The notes beneath the pieces are model-generated. The model had not been told where the DNA came from and did not search any database. It was given only the letters and a program-made list of their open reading frames with translations. Both the position numbers and the translations under genes were made by a program. Positions 37,050-37,552 of a DNA stretch of 37,552 nucleotides are shown in pieces (position 1 is the first letter of the stretch; each line of letters starts with the position of its first letter). Origin of the DNA: a bacterium (GTDB taxonomy: Bacteria > Patescibacteriota > Patescibacteriia > UBA9934); assembly GCA_027592325.1 (NCBI GenBank), contig JAQCKO010000012.1, positions 1 to 37,552 of the forward strand. The letters run 5' to 3'.

Positions 37050-37552
37050 ATGCCGCATAAACATCAAGCGTTTTTAGACGAATTCAAGATATCTATCGAT
37101 AACATGGTCCCGCTGACGCCGCCGGAACTCCTCGAAGAAGCAAAAAAACTTCATGCTGAACTATCGTCTTCGGAAGAAACGAATGAAAAGCAAATCCATC
37201 AGGCCCTTTCTCTTATTGGCCGCAAAGAATATCCCTATAGAAAAGCTTATGTAGAGCTTTGCGCCGGAGACGAAGAGAACCGATTGCAAGAGGCAGTGTT
37301 TGAGCGGCTTGACGATGAGGTGAAGAAGAAAATCCAAAATATGACCAAGCATGGGGTGATTTTGGAGGAGTATGTAAAGAGTTCGCTATTTGAAGAGCAG
37401 CTTGACCCCGACGAGCGTTACCAAGTTGAGCAGGCGATTTTACTTGCCGATGAAGTGCTTGAGCATCAATGTGATGATCGGGCGAAGAAGCGAAAGGAAA
37501 GCTACGATGAGCTTGTGAAAAAGCATCAAGGAGAAGTAGACCGTCTACAGCG
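37050..37552 (+). CDS. Hypothetical charged protein, truncated by window edge
   Basis: Open frame from ATG 37050: MPHKHQAFLDEFKISIDNMVPLTPPELLEEAKKLHAELSSSEETNEKQ... to window end; not in ORF track because it lacks a stop. Confidence 0.75.
   Translation, partial: MPHKHQAFLDEFKISIDNMVPLTPPELLEEAKKLHAELSSSEETNEKQIHQALSLIGRKEYPYRKAYVELCAGDEENRLQEAVFERLDDEVKKKIQNMTKHGVILEEYVKSSLFEEQLDPDERYQVEQAILLADEVLEHQCDDRAKKRKESYDELVKKHQGEVDRLQ

Overview
The window looks like a chromosomal segment of a Patescibacteria/CPR-like bacterium; this is inferred from gene content and small gene size and was not tested. Recognisable genes: a partial SMC at the left edge (minus, absent from the ORF track), DHH/NrnA phosphoesterase, ClpP, AI-2E family transporter, DsbA-like thiol oxidoreductase with a coupled membrane protein, Hsp20, VanW-family protein, SPFH protein, a complete F-type ATP synthase gene set (atpB, atpE, atpF, atpH, atpA, atpG, atpD, atpC), tRNA-Glu(TTC), a kinase-fold protein, Ung, TsaD, TsaE, PilB/GspE ATPase, FtsH and an S1-domain protein. 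The unusual content is mainly non-coding or ORFan. (1) A large (~950 nt) minus-strand structured RNA candidate at ~12446-13398 has a near-consensus sigma70 promoter, many nested helices, a C(UUCG)G loop and a tetraloop-receptor-like motif, and runs into a Shine-Dalgarno-sequestering hairpin of a small GC-rich ORFan. (2) An array of at least seven long GC-rich hairpins lies at 11428-11891, between that ORFan and an uncharacterised 639-aa protein. (3) A ~430-nt minus-strand RNA candidate at ~28732-29162 has its own promoter and terminator. (4) A 133-nt rod-like RNA candidate follows clpP. (5) A structured RNA/terminator follows ftsH. (6) A set of GC-rich ORFan 'cassettes' is scattered between housekeeping genes; most have a 17-bp-spaced sigma70 promoter, a strong SD and a hairpin terminator. 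No CRISPR array, rRNA or transposase was seen.
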